From NCBI GenBank assembly GCA_025359565.1, contig JANYFY010000025.1:124001-188000 (forward strand): 64,000 nucleotides of DNA, written 5' to 3'. Made by a program: the position numbers and the translations under genes. How positions within the stretch are numbered: position 1 is the first letter of the stretch; each line of letters begins with the position of its first letter. The notes beneath the pieces were generated by a model that saw only the letters and a program-made list of their open reading frames with translations, did not search any database and was not told the origin of the DNA. Below, piece by piece: positions 7,880 through 15,871 of this stretch. Origin of the DNA: Gammaproteobacteria bacterium (lineage in GTDB: Bacteria; Pseudomonadota; Gammaproteobacteria; Steroidobacterales; Steroidobacteraceae).

Positions 7880-9603
7880 GCGCCGCGAAAGAGCTGCGTA
7901 GTCGTTCTTGGTTTGCGCGCCAGGATAAGAATGGTTTTTACTATCGCTCTTGGCTCAAGAACCGTGGACTTCCGCAAGACCAGTTCGACGGCCGACCGGT
8001 GATCGGCATCTGCAATACTTGGTCCGAGCTCACGCCTTGCAACACGCATTTTAAGACGATTGCCGACCACGTGCGCTGGGGCGTGTTGGAGGCTGGCGGT
8101 TTTCCTCTAGAATTCCCTGTGATGTCGTTGGGCGAAACGATGTTGCGTCCCACGGCGATGCTGTACCGCAATCTAGTCTCGATGGAGGTCGAGGAATCGA
8201 TTCGCGCCAATCCGCTTGACGGCGTTGTCTTGTTGATGGGCTGTGACAAGACCACTCCCGCGTTGTTGATGGGCGCTGCGAGCGTCGACGTACCCGCAAT
8301 TGGTATTTCGGCGGGGCCCATGCTGCGCGGCTTGTACCAGGGAAAGTATATCGGCTCGGGTACCAACACTATTTCCATGAGCGAACAACTGCGCTCCGGC
8401 GCGATCACGCTGACGCAATACCACGATGCCGAAGCGGGCATGCACCGCTCGCACGGCACGTGTATGACCATGGGCACCGCATCGACTATGGCCTGTTTGG
8501 TCGAAGCGCTCGGTATGTCGCTACCGGGGAATGCGGCGATTCCGGCGGTCGACGCGCGCAGGAATTTGTTGGCGCGCGAATCTGGTCGTCGTATCGTCGA
8601 TTTAGTGAAGCAGGATGTCGTTATGTCGCAAATCGTGACCCGACTGTCGTTGGAAAACGCAGTGAGGGTCAATGCTGGTATCGGCGGATCGACGAACGCC
8701 GTTATTCATCTAATCGCTCTTGCCCGACGATTAGGGCTGTCATTGAGTTTGGAAGATTGGGATAGCCTGGGGCAGACGGTTCCGTGCTTGCTCAACATCA
8801 TGCCGTCTGGTCAGTACTTGATGGAGGATTTTTTCGAGGCCGGCGGCCTGCCCGCCGTCGTTCGAGAACTCGGCGACAACAATCTATTGCACAAGCATGC
8901 AATGACGGTCAACGGCCAATCAATTTGGGAAAACAACCGCGAGGCGCCCTGCTGGAACCGCGATGTCATCCACTCTTTCGCAGCACCTTTCAAGCGCGAT
9001 GGCGGTATCGTTGTGCTGAAAGGCAACCTAGCGCCAGACGGCGCAGTGCTTAAGCCCTCGGCGGCATCACCGGCTCTAATGCAACATACCGGGCGTGCGG
9101 TGGTGTTCGAGACGATCGAAGACCTGCGTGCGCGGATCAACGACGACGCCCTGGACATCGACGAGACGTGCATAATGGTGCTGAAGAATTGCGGACCGAA
9201 GGGATATCCCGGAATGGCTGAAGTGGGAAATCTGCCACTGCCGCCCAAACTGTTGAAGCGCGGAATCACCGATATGGTTCGTATTTCTGATGCCCGCATG
9301 AGTGGTACGGCCTACGGTACGGTGGTTTTGCATTGCGCGCCTGAAGCGGCGGTGGGTGGCCCGCTGGCATTTGTTCAAAACGGGGATCTGATCACGCTTG
9401 ATGTGCAGCAACGGAAACTCTCGCTTCTCGTGAGCTCAGCTGAACTCGAACGTCGTCGAGCCGCGTTCCTGCCTTGCGCCCCGGCCGCGACCCGTGGCTA
9501 TGTGAAACTCTACGTCGATCATGTGCTGCAGGCAAATGAGGGCGCCGATCTGGACTTTCTGGCCGGTGGCAGCGGATCAAGCGTGCCGCGTGACAATTTT
9601 TAG
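7876..9603 (+). CDS. IlvD/Edd-family sugar-acid dehydratase (arabinonate/xylonate type)
   Basis: 575-aa Fe-S dehydratase. It resembles the L-arabinonate/D-xylonate dehydratase branch more than IlvD of valine synthesis: it begins LRSRSWF and carries NTWSELTPCN. The three cluster cysteines are visible as Cys55 (PCN), Cys123 (GCDKT, with Lys125) and Cys197 (HGTCMTMGT); their spacing matches the sugar-acid dehydratases. The C-terminal domain holds KNCGPKGYPGMAEVGN and the substrate-binding SDARMSGTAYG. Product would be a 2-keto-3-deoxy sugar acid. ATGA overlap with the FAH gene upstream supports consecutive steps. Substrate unknown; uronate-derived aldonate or aldarate is inferred from context. 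Confidence 0.9.
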   Translation: MSAAKELRSRSWFARQDKNGFYYRSWLKNRGLPQDQFDGRPVIGICNTWSELTPCNTHFKTIADHVRWGVLEAGGFPLEFPVMSLGETMLRPTAMLYRNLVSMEVEESIRANPLDGVVLLMGCDKTTPALLMGAASVDVPAIGISAGPMLRGLYQGKYIGSGTNTISMSEQLRSGAITLTQYHDAEAGMHRSHGTCMTMGTASTMACLVEALGMSLPGNAAIPAVDARRNLLARESGRRIVDLVKQDVVMSQIVTRLSLENAVRVNAGIGGSTNAVIHLIALARRLGLSLSLEDWDSLGQTVPCLLNIMPSGQYLMEDFFEAGGLPAVVRELGDNNLLHKHAMTVNGQSIWENNREAPCWNRDVIHSFAAPFKRDGGIVVLKGNLAPDGAVLKPSAASPALMQHTGRAVVFETIEDLRARINDDALDIDETCIMVLKNCGPKGYPGMAEVGNLPLPPKLLKRGITDMVRISDARMSGTAYGTVVLHCAPEAAVGGPLAFVQNGDLITLDVQQRKLSLLVSSAELERRRAAFLPCAPAATRGYVKLYVDHVLQANEGADLDFLAGGSGSSVPRDNF

Positions 9604-9628
9604 CAATACCCGATGAGGAATTAAGCAA

Positions 9629-10033
9629 GTGAAAAAGCGACCTCTGATGATAAATCGCCGTAAGACCCTTCTCGCGATGATCGGAGCCTGGGGCGCAGGA
9701 CTTCTGAGCCCCGCTTTGGCAAGACTCCCCGACACGCCTGCCGATACTGTGGAGAAAGCGCTGCGTGAGGATTTGACCCGTCTTGGGGAGCGTGCTTATT
9801 CCGAAGAAGGCATCCCTGTTTTCTTGGCATGCGTGGATTTGGTTGCACCAAAGAATGGTCGCGCCATAGTGCCGACCTCGGCCCTGAGTCGAACCGTTGC
9901 CTCGGACCTGCGCAAGAACGGTGAGGCGTGGCTGCGCATTTACCCTAAGGCCTCCGATGGCGACGTGTCGAAATTAATTGAGTTGCTGGCGGAACGCGAC
10001 TTTGGCCGCAGTAGGACAGGAGATAAGTCGTGA
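9629..10033 (+). CDS. Small exported protein, possible Tat substrate, unknown function
   Basis: 134 aa. The N-terminus contains NRRKTLLA followed by a hydrophobic run and a PALA cleavage-like site, similar to a twin-arginine signal although the motif lacks the usual Phe. The mature part of about 100 residues is charged and has no domain I recognise. GTG at 9629 has GAGG about 13 nt upstream; an ATG at 9647 gives a shorter signal peptide. It lies 25 bp after the dehydratase and overlaps the following NodB-fold gene (GTGA), so the two proteins may be partners. Small Tat-exported proteins of this kind occur beside secreted dehydrogenases or hydrolases, but no such role can be shown here. Confidence 0.65.
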   Translation: MKKRPLMINRRKTLLAMIGAWGAGLLSPALARLPDTPADTVEKALREDLTRLGERAYSEEGIPVFLACVDLVAPKNGRAIVPTSALSRTVASDLRKNGEAWLRIYPKASDGDVSKLIELLAERDFGRSRTGDKS

Positions 10034-10797
10034 ATCGACCTAGCACTTTCGGCGAACGAGTGATAGAACTCTCAGAATCCTTTGCGACTCATCCGCTTAT
10101 CCGCGCTGTCAATTTTCACAGCACCTCGCGAGCCCAGGTAGAGCGCTATGACCGCCAGCTTGAGCATTACAGCCGTTCATTTTCCGCAGTCAACGAGGAT
10201 GAGTTGCAGGAGTATCTGGTTACCGGGAATTGGCGCAAAAGTAAACCCGGACTGATTGTGTCGGTGTTCGAGGGGTATCGCAACAGTTATGAAGTGCTGA
10301 CTCCCTTGATCGAAAAACACGGCTTCGTTGGTTGGTACTGGGTCATCACGGGATTTATCAATACCCCAATTCCCGATCAGCTGACGTACGCCGAACATCA
10401 CGATATCGATATGTTGACTCACGATTATCCCGATGGCCGCTACGCGCTCACATGGGATGAGCTGCGCCAGCTGGGCAAGAAGCATGTGATCGCTTGCCAC
10501 ACACGCTCGCACACCCTGCTGTCGGGATTAGATGTCGCGACTCGACGCGAAGAGGTAATCGGATCGCAAGAGGAATTTAAAAAGCATCTCGGCCATCCGG
10601 CGCGCTCTTTTGTTTCCCTGACGGGGCCCGCTTACGGCGAAGATGCCAACACCGACGATTTAATCCATGCGGCCGGATTTGAGTTCGTTTTTTCAAATTT
10701 TCGCATTCAAAAAATCGCGAGTCCCCCAAAAGCTGCGGTGTCTCAAACCGCAAGTATCACGTCCGCACTAACATCTAACGGAGACCCACTAAGATGA
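10030..10797 (+). CDS. NodB-fold polysaccharide deacetylase-like protein with altered catalytic site
   Basis: 255 aa, similar to the cytoplasmic PuuE/allantoinase-like branch of carbohydrate esterase family 4. Motif 2 is intact as HTRSH at 157-161, and FVSLTGPAYGED resembles motif 3. Motif 1 should read T-F-D-D-G-Y, with a catalytic Asp and a metal Asp, but here it reads S-V-F-E-G-Y at 78-83: catalytic Asp to Phe80, metal Asp to Glu81. No signal peptide. GTG start overlaps the previous stop, and the ATG of the amidase gene overlaps its own stop. The C-terminal 25 residues are low-complexity Ser/Thr/Ala and do not look like the family, possibly a truncation or frameshift end. It may be a non-hydrolytic homologue. 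Confidence 0.78.
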   Translation: MNRPSTFGERVIELSESFATHPLIRAVNFHSTSRAQVERYDRQLEHYSRSFSAVNEDELQEYLVTGNWRKSKPGLIVSVFEGYRNSYEVLTPLIEKHGFVGWYWVITGFINTPIPDQLTYAEHHDIDMLTHDYPDGRYALTWDELRQLGKKHVIACHTRSHTLLSGLDVATRREEVIGSQEEFKKHLGHPARSFVSLTGPAYGEDANTDDLIHAAGFEFVFSNFRIQKIASPPKAAVSQTASITSALTSNGDPLR

Positions 10798-11414
10798 TCG
10801 CAAAATTCGATGCTACGACCGCTTTGCTGCTTATCGACGTGCAAAAGGGTGTCGACGTACTTGAACACTGGGGCGGTCGAAACGGACGACGCAATAATCC
10901 AGAAGCGGAAACCAATCTGCGCTCACTGCTAGATGGATGGCGAGGTGCAAAGTTGCCGATTCTGTATACCCTGCATAATTCGCGCGAAGAACGTTCGCCT
11001 TTGAAGCTCACGCTTCCCACTGGAAAAATCAAAGAAGGATTGGAACCGCGCAGCGGCGAAACCGTCATCACTAAAGACGTAAACAGCGCATTCGTCGGCA
11101 CCAATCTCGAATTGATACTTCGGCGACAACGAATCGGTCGATTGGTGGTGGCCGGGTTCTTCACCAATATGTGCGTAGAAACGACGGTTCGAATGTCGGG
11201 GAATATGGGATTCGATACCTACCTCGCGGCTGATGCTTGCGCGACCAGCAATCGAGTAGGTTGGGACGGAGTCGATCGCGACCCGGAGCTGGTGCATGCC
11301 ATGTCGGTGGCCAACATGGATGGTGAGTATTGCACAGCAATCACCACCCAAACCGCTCTTAAGCTGTTATCAGCTAACGATGAGTCTCTAAATCGGCGCC
11401 AGGGGAACGAATGA
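10794..11414 (+). CDS. Isochorismatase-family cysteine hydrolase
   Basis: 206-aa amidase/nicotinamidase-like enzyme. The catalytic triad is complete: Asp15 (LLIDVQKG), Lys94 (VITKDVNSAF) and Cys127 (FFTNMCVETT), followed by the conserved Arg and the loop TYLAADAC. Such enzymes hydrolyse C-N bonds of ureido, carbamoyl or nicotinamide-type substrates. The ATGA overlap with the NodB-fold gene suggests an amide is processed in this pathway, but substrate cannot be read. Cytoplasmic; no signal. Confidence 0.88.
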   Translation: MIAKFDATTALLLIDVQKGVDVLEHWGGRNGRRNNPEAETNLRSLLDGWRGAKLPILYTLHNSREERSPLKLTLPTGKIKEGLEPRSGETVITKDVNSAFVGTNLELILRRQRIGRLVVAGFFTNMCVETTVRMSGNMGFDTYLAADACATSNRVGWDGVDRDPELVHAMSVANMDGEYCTAITTQTALKLLSANDESLNRRQGNE

Positions 11415-11430
11415 TGCAAATCCTTCGCGA

Positions 11431-12123
11431 TTGCGGCTGAAGCAATTGCCCCGAATACGCAGAACGAGATCGATACTAAGTCTTATCCTGTTGCTTACAG
11501 CGACTGAAATTGCCTACGGTGAGCCGATCCAACACATAGGTGGGCCGATCGAACCCATTGCCCTGGCGAAAGCGATGGAGCAGGTGGCCGGTGTGACGAG
11601 TTATCTTGAGACCGCCGTTTCTCCCGATGCTCAGTGGGTTGCGTGGTCGCAATCAACTTTGCCTGCGAATCAAGGCTACTACGTTTTCTTGCCCAATCCT
11701 CGAGGTAGCGCTGGGTTCGGTGAAAAATTTAAGAGAGCCAATGTCAAGGACATGGGCGGGGCAGGCTGTGCCGATCTATTATCGTATTATGGGGAGAACG
11801 GTATCGATGAATGGTTAATCCCGTACTTTGGCGCATCCGTCTACGATGATCCGGCCGTTTACGCGAAGAGTTCGCCCATTACTTTTATCAAACACGTGCA
11901 TACCCCGACCTTACTGATCGTGGGCGACAGCGATGTAGAAAGTCCACCGCCGCAATCGTACGAATATTGGCACGCTTTAAGGACGCTGGGCGTGAAGACC
12001 GAATTGGTTATTTATCCGCACGAAGGACATGAGTTCTCCGATCCTGCACATGTGCTCGATAGATCGCAACGCATCGTTAATGGGTTCGATGAAAATATGC
12101 CGCCGTCACCGAAATCACAATGA
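11431..12123 (+). CDS. Internally deleted S9-family prolyl-oligopeptidase-like protein, no catalytic Ser
   Basis: 230 aa with a signal peptide (cleavage near AYG at 28-30). Residues 31-75 resemble the start of an S9 dipeptidyl/acylaminoacyl peptidase (SPDAQWVAW). The chain then jumps at about 75-77 to the alpha/beta-hydrolase domain (GYYVFLPNPRGSAGFG). It jumps again at about 110 from VKDMGG to LLSYYGENGIDEW, skipping the segment that normally carries GWSYGG with the nucleophile Ser. Asp168 (GDSDVE) and His200 (HEGHEF) of the triad remain. A full S9 enzyme is about 650-700 aa. Both deletions keep frame, so this is either a decaying pseudogene or a non-enzymatic remnant. Start TTG at 11431 (or 11446); the stop overlaps the symporter ATG. 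Confidence 0.65.
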   Translation: MRLKQLPRIRRTRSILSLILLLTATEIAYGEPIQHIGGPIEPIALAKAMEQVAGVTSYLETAVSPDAQWVAWSQSTLPANQGYYVFLPNPRGSAGFGEKFKRANVKDMGGAGCADLLSYYGENGIDEWLIPYFGASVYDDPAVYAKSSPITFIKHVHTPTLLIVGDSDVESPPPQSYEYWHALRTLGVKTELVIYPHEGHEFSDPAHVLDRSQRIVNGFDENMPPSPKSQ

Positions 12124-13526
12124 CGACTGTCCGGCGCGGCCCAGCGGGTTTAACAACGAATCAGAGGTCTAGTTGGTCATCCCAGCTCGCAATCTACTTA
12201 GGCACCATCGGTGCGGCCGTGGGCCTTGGTAGTATTTGGCGCTTTCCGTACTTAGCGGGCACCTTAGGCGGCGGGAGTTTCATTGGCGTCTTCGTGCTCG
12301 CGTGCTTGATCATCGCCACGCCACTTCTCGTCGCGGAGTACTTGATCGGTCGCTACTCGGGTCTCGCCCCCATTGATGCCGCGGGCGACATGGCGATTAG
12401 CATCGGTAGCTCTCGGCGTTGGAATATCATCGGCCAGTTGGCGACTGTGGCGGCTTTCTTGATTAGCTCTTATTACACGATCGTGGCGGGCTGGGTGGTT
12501 GCTTACGCATGGAAATGCGGTACGGGCGCGATTGCAGGTTTGTCGCGACCGGAATTGCAGGGCGAATGGCGTCACTTCTTGGCAAACCCCTGGCAACTCA
12601 TGGGTTGGCAGGTGGGATTTATTTGCGCGGTAACCTTAATCTCGGCCAGAGGGCTTGGTCCTGGAATCGAACTCGCGAGTCGGATTCGAGCGCCAGTGCT
12701 GCTGGTGCTGTTACTCTTTTTGGATGCCTATTCGTTGTCAACCGGCGACGTGGCGCAGACCCTTCGCTTCGTCTTTGCACCCCACTGGCACAGCCTGTCC
12801 GCCGCAGTCGTCCTCGCAGCGATTGGGCAAGCCTTTTATGCAACAGGGGTCGGCATGGGAATGATGCTCGCGTATGGATCTTACATGCCACGCCACGCAC
12901 CCCTCGTGCGTCCGGCGCTGCTGGTCAGCGGGTCGATTTTGCTGGTCTCACTCCTGGCCACGATACTCGTGTTTCCGCTCGTGTTCCGCTTTCATATGGA
13001 TCCGGCGGGTGGACCGGCGTTAGTGTTCGATGTATTACCGACAGCCTTTGCGCTCATGCCGGGCGGTCGCTATATCGGCACCATTTTTTTTGTGTTGCTG
13101 ATTTTTGCCGCGCTCACCCCGTCACTCGCAGGATTAGAACCCGTGACCGCATGGCTGCAAGCCCGCGGGTTTCAGCGCTGGACAGCGGCGGTGGCGAGCG
13201 GATTTGCGATCTGGGTTGCCGGCATTGGATCGGTCCTATCATTTAACTGGATTGCGGGTTGGCACCCCCTTGAAGTTGTTCCGATCTTGGCAGGTAAGTC
13301 CCTCTTCGAAGTAGTTGACTTCGTTGCTGGCAATCTGCTTTTACCGGTGGGCGCGCTGATGACCTGCCTTTTCGTCGGCTGGCGCCTAGACCGTGCGACA
13401 TTCGCCATTGAACTTAGCGGAAGCCCCGCACTCGTAGTGGAGTTCTGCCGCATCCTGCTGCGCTATGTCTGTCCTGTTGCTATTGCAGCGGTCTTGTTGG
13501 CGGCGCTCGTGCAAGGCCATGGTTGA
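12120..13526 (+). CDS. Sodium:neurotransmitter symporter (NSS/SNF) family transporter
   Basis: 468-aa inner-membrane protein with about 12 hydrophobic segments. Family hallmark in TM1 is AAVGLGSIWRFPYLAG followed by GGGSF. LeuT-type members have Asn in GLGN, a Na1 ligand; here the position is Ser. TM3 carries ISSYYTIVAGW, including the substrate-gate Tyr, and TM6 carries AAIGQAFYATGVGMG. NSS proteins import amino acids or other amines with Na+. Last gene of the operon, ATGA-coupled to the S9-like gene, and followed by a hairpin at 13535. Together with the MFS gene it gives the locus two transporters. Confidence 0.9.
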   Translation: MTTVRRGPAGLTTNQRSSWSSQLAIYLGTIGAAVGLGSIWRFPYLAGTLGGGSFIGVFVLACLIIATPLLVAEYLIGRYSGLAPIDAAGDMAISIGSSRRWNIIGQLATVAAFLISSYYTIVAGWVVAYAWKCGTGAIAGLSRPELQGEWRHFLANPWQLMGWQVGFICAVTLISARGLGPGIELASRIRAPVLLVLLLFLDAYSLSTGDVAQTLRFVFAPHWHSLSAAVVLAAIGQAFYATGVGMGMMLAYGSYMPRHAPLVRPALLVSGSILLVSLLATILVFPLVFRFHMDPAGGPALVFDVLPTAFALMPGGRYIGTIFFVLLIFAALTPSLAGLEPVTAWLQARGFQRWTAAVASGFAIWVAGIGSVLSFNWIAGWHPLEVVPILAGKSLFEVVDFVAGNLLLPVGALMTCLFVGWRLDRATFAIELSGSPALVVEFCRILLRYVCPVAIAAVLLAALVQGHG

Positions 13527-13534
13527 TAAGATCG

Positions 13535-13563
13535 GTGTCTTGTGTGCGCGACCGCACAGACAC
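13535..13563 (+). terminator. Terminator-like hairpin after the NSS gene
   Basis: Arms GTGTCT-(TGT)-GTGCG and CGCACAGACAC with loop CGAC give an 11-bp stem with a 3-nt bulge, 9 nt past the stop codon. There is no U-tract. A second small palindrome AGACACGGGTGTCT (13558-13571) shares its 5' half. Could end the catabolic operon. Confidence 0.4.
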
Positions 13564-13587
13564 GGGTGTCTCACGACAATATAGCCA

Positions 13588-13749
13588 GTGCGACGATACG
13601 ATTTGCCGGCATGGTGGCGAACTGTAAGTATTGGGATCGCCGTCGCTGCAAAAAATGGCGCTAGTGCCGAAGGCCTGGTCAGTAGTGGCGATGTCGCCAT
13701 GTATGAGGCGAAACGCAGCGGATCTGGATATTCACTTGCTGCCGCTTAG
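13588..13749 (+). pseudogene. Remnant of a GGDEF (diguanylate cyclase) C-terminus
   Basis: The frame from the GTG at 13588 to TAG at 13747 encodes about 53 residues including TVSIGIAVA, SAEGLVSSGDVAMYEAKRSG and YSLA. These are the hallmark last two elements of a GGDEF domain (vTvSiGiA ... AD.AMY.AK..G). The GG(D/E)EF active loop and everything upstream are missing; a stop lies just before, at 13582. It sits beside cupredoxin, haemoglobin and DUF3034 genes, which from memory are often neighbours of diguanylate cyclase genes, so an ancestral signalling gene may have been lost here. Confidence 0.7.
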
Positions 13750-13776
13750 GTGTGGGTGTCGTAAGTAGCGATCTTT

Positions 13777-14418
13777 TTATTCTGGAAATTCTACGACTGT
13801 TTCTGGGGCAGACAGCAAATCAAGCTTAAGTGAAATTTCCTTATTGCTGCTGGTGTCGACCACGATTTCCGTGGGCGGTACGCTTGTTTTAAGATCCGGA
13901 TGCCAGACGCGCATGCGATATCGTCCGGCAGGCAAGTCCAAACTGGTAGATTCGGATGCAGAAATCTTGGCGAAATAAGGCGAGTCAACCACTACCAGAT
14001 AGGCCACCATGGAGTCGTGGATATTGCAGCCGAGCACAACTAGGCCCGGTTTGTCGAATACGATCCCCGTTTGAGTTGAGCCTGCATACAATTTGAGTGT
14101 GAAAATCTTGGCTGGCGAAAACGAATATACCTGGTGGCGGATTTGATCGCTGTTGGGGAAATTAATCGTAGTGCCGGCGCGCACCACACTCACCTTTGGC
14201 ACGAAGCGCTTGTGGATCTGGTCGACTATCGCGCTCGCACTCGCGCGCTGTGATGGGTACGAAGTGCCGATTGGATTAAACACCACCACCGCATCTTCAC
14301 CTACTTTGCCATCGCTGGTTTTGACATTAAGCGTCACCCGACTCGCGAGCGCTACATCAACCAACTGCACGCCCAGTAGAATTAGAGTCGCGCATAGTTG
14401 CTCGCGTCGATATTTCAT
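13777..14418 (-). CDS. Periplasmic cupredoxin-like (methylamine-utilisation-type) protein
   Basis: 213 aa with a signal peptide (cleaved near ALA 23-25). Residues 60-150 form a blue-copper domain: FPNSDQIRHQVYSFSP supplies His95, and LGCNIHDSM supplies Cys131, His134 and Met137, a complete type-1 copper ligand set. The C-terminal 60 residues (LPAGRYRMRVWHPDLK) resemble a carboxypeptidase-regulatory/Ig-like module. Databases often label relatives methylamine utilization protein, but no other methylamine gene is here. The ATG overlaps the stop of the truncated haemoglobin gene (ATGA), so the two are co-translated. Likely periplasmic electron transfer or a copper/NO-related role. Confidence 0.82.
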   Translation of the reverse strand: MKYRREQLCATLILLGVQLVDVALASRVTLNVKTSDGKVGEDAVVVFNPIGTSYPSQRASASAIVDQIHKRFVPKVSVVRAGTTINFPNSDQIRHQVYSFSPAKIFTLKLYAGSTQTGIVFDKPGLVVLGCNIHDSMVAYLVVVDSPYFAKISASESTSLDLPAGRYRMRVWHPDLKTSVPPTEIVVDTSSNKEISLKLDLLSAPETVVEFPE

Positions 14419-14861
14419 TTCACTACTCTTGTTCGATGCTCCACAATATCGCGTTTCATGGGTGCTAGTAGTTTTAATAGCTGGTTAATTGTTCCTAAAT
14501 CGGTGTGATATTCTTTGAGCACCTGACGCAGCATGTCTACCATCTGGAAGAATTCCGCTTCCGAAATTTGATGTCCGGCATGGACTTCTTTCATGGAATC
14601 GCCGCTGTAACGACACGGGCCGCCACTAAGCTCGCAGATTTGCTCTGCAAGCAGATGCTTTATTCGACTAAGTTTTGAGTCCTTAAAACTACGTCCTAGG
14701 ATTGGGTCGGTTGCCACACGATCAATGAGGGTATTGCAAATGCTGGCAACGCCGGCATTGCCGCCCAGGCGAGCGTACAGCGTTGCCCCTGCGCAGGCGT
14801 ACAGGGAATTGCTGCACCAGAGTACAAATACGGCAAAAAACTGGAGTGAGATCTTAGTCAT
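14415..14861 (-). CDS. Exported group-1 truncated haemoglobin
   Basis: 148 aa. A hydrophobic leader (residues 1-26, LFF-like core ending near YACAGA; Cys23 could be a lipidation site) precedes a TrHb1-type globin: LYARLGG, CNTLIDRVATDP, FKDSK, then GGPCRYSGDSMKEVHAGHQISEAEF with the proximal haem ligand at His94. Most truncated haemoglobins are cytoplasmic, so the signal peptide suggests periplasmic O2 or NO chemistry, coupled through the overlapping downstream cupredoxin gene. Divergent from the DUF3034 gene across 146 bp. Confidence 0.85.
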   Translation of the reverse strand: MTKISLQFFAVFVLWCSNSLYACAGATLYARLGGNAGVASICNTLIDRVATDPILGRSFKDSKLSRIKHLLAEQICELSGGPCRYSGDSMKEVHAGHQISEAEFFQMVDMLRQVLKEYHTDLGTINQLLKLLAPMKRDIVEHRTRVVK

Positions 14862-15007
14862 AAAAAATCTGGTTCGGGATGAGACTAAACGGACTTTGGA
14901 TGGCGCGCTGTGAGTTGGGACACAATTTCTGATCCGTCAGTGTACTAACCTTGCCGGCGCGTGATTGATATGACAACAGTACGAAATGGGTCGATAGGTT
15001 TTTGACT

Positions 15008-15871
15008 ATGAGGAAATCGAAGTATTGTCTGTGGCTTCTAATACTGTTTTGCGATGTAGGGACAGTGCCGTCTGCCGGCGCTGGGAATCGACTCCAGTGG
15101 ACCGGTGCCGTTACACAGTTGGAGGGAAGTTCCGGCGGGGGTATGGTGCCCTGGGCTCTCATAGGGGGTCTTGGAACCGAAGATGAGATCGGTGCAACTG
15201 GCTTCTTTACTCAGGTTTCACTGCGAGATTTCTCGCTTCAAACCGGCGGCGTGAGCGTTGGCATAAATAATCGGTTTGAATTGTCGTGGGCCCGACAACG
15301 TTTCAATGCCAATTCCGTTATTCCGGATTTGACCTTGGGTCAGGATATTCTAGGGCTAAAAATTCGGTTAATGGGCGATGCGGTGTTCGAGTCGGATTCA
15401 ATCCTGCCGCAAATCGCCGTCGGCGCTCAGTGGAAACGTACACTGGATTTTGATCAAATCCCGCGTGCTGTGGGAGCTTCCCGCGGCCAGGATGTCGATC
15501 TGTATTTGGCGGCGACCAAGCTGTATTTTGGGGCAATTGCGGGTCATAACATAATCCTTGATGGGACTCTAAGGCGTACACGTGCAAATCAATTGGGGCT
15601 GCTGGGTTTCGGTGGCAATCAAGCGGGATTTAGTTGGGTTCCAGAAATGTCGGCTGCCGTGTGGCTGACCGACTCGCTGCTACTTGGCGTGGAGTTTCGC
15701 GACAAAATAAGCCATTTGGCTGTATTTAGCGAAGCTAGCGCTAAGGATCTATTTTTAGCGTGGGGACCGGAAAAAAATATGACAATAACTCTCGCTTGGG
15801 CTGATCTCGGTCCTATCGCGGGAAAGACCGCACAGCATGGCGCCTACTTATCGTTATGGGCCGGTTTTTAA
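15008..15871 (+). CDS. DUF3034 family protein, probable outer-membrane/envelope
   Basis: 287 aa with an N-terminal signal (SAGAG cleavage region). Homology to DUF3034 is clear: RLQWTGAVTQLEGSSGGGMVPWALIGG, EIGATGFFTQV, SVGINNRFELSWARQRF and the terminal GAYLSLWAGF, a C-terminal aromatic typical of outer-membrane barrels. Alternating short hydrophobic strands fit a small beta-barrel. A TTG two codons upstream is possible; I prefer the ATG at 15008, which has AGG about 10 nt before it. It is divergent from the haemoglobin-cupredoxin pair. Function unknown. Confidence 0.82.
   Translation: MRKSKYCLWLLILFCDVGTVPSAGAGNRLQWTGAVTQLEGSSGGGMVPWALIGGLGTEDEIGATGFFTQVSLRDFSLQTGGVSVGINNRFELSWARQRFNANSVIPDLTLGQDILGLKIRLMGDAVFESDSILPQIAVGAQWKRTLDFDQIPRAVGASRGQDVDLYLAATKLYFGAIAGHNIILDGTLRRTRANQLGLLGFGGNQAGFSWVPEMSAAVWLTDSLLLGVEFRDKISHLAVFSEASAKDLFLAWGPEKNMTITLAWADLGPIAGKTAQHGAYLSLWAGF

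Noticed and set aside
7941-8672. Minus-strand 243-codon open frame
   Set aside because: Exact shadow of the IlvD/Edd dehydratase, whose sequence is strongly conserved.
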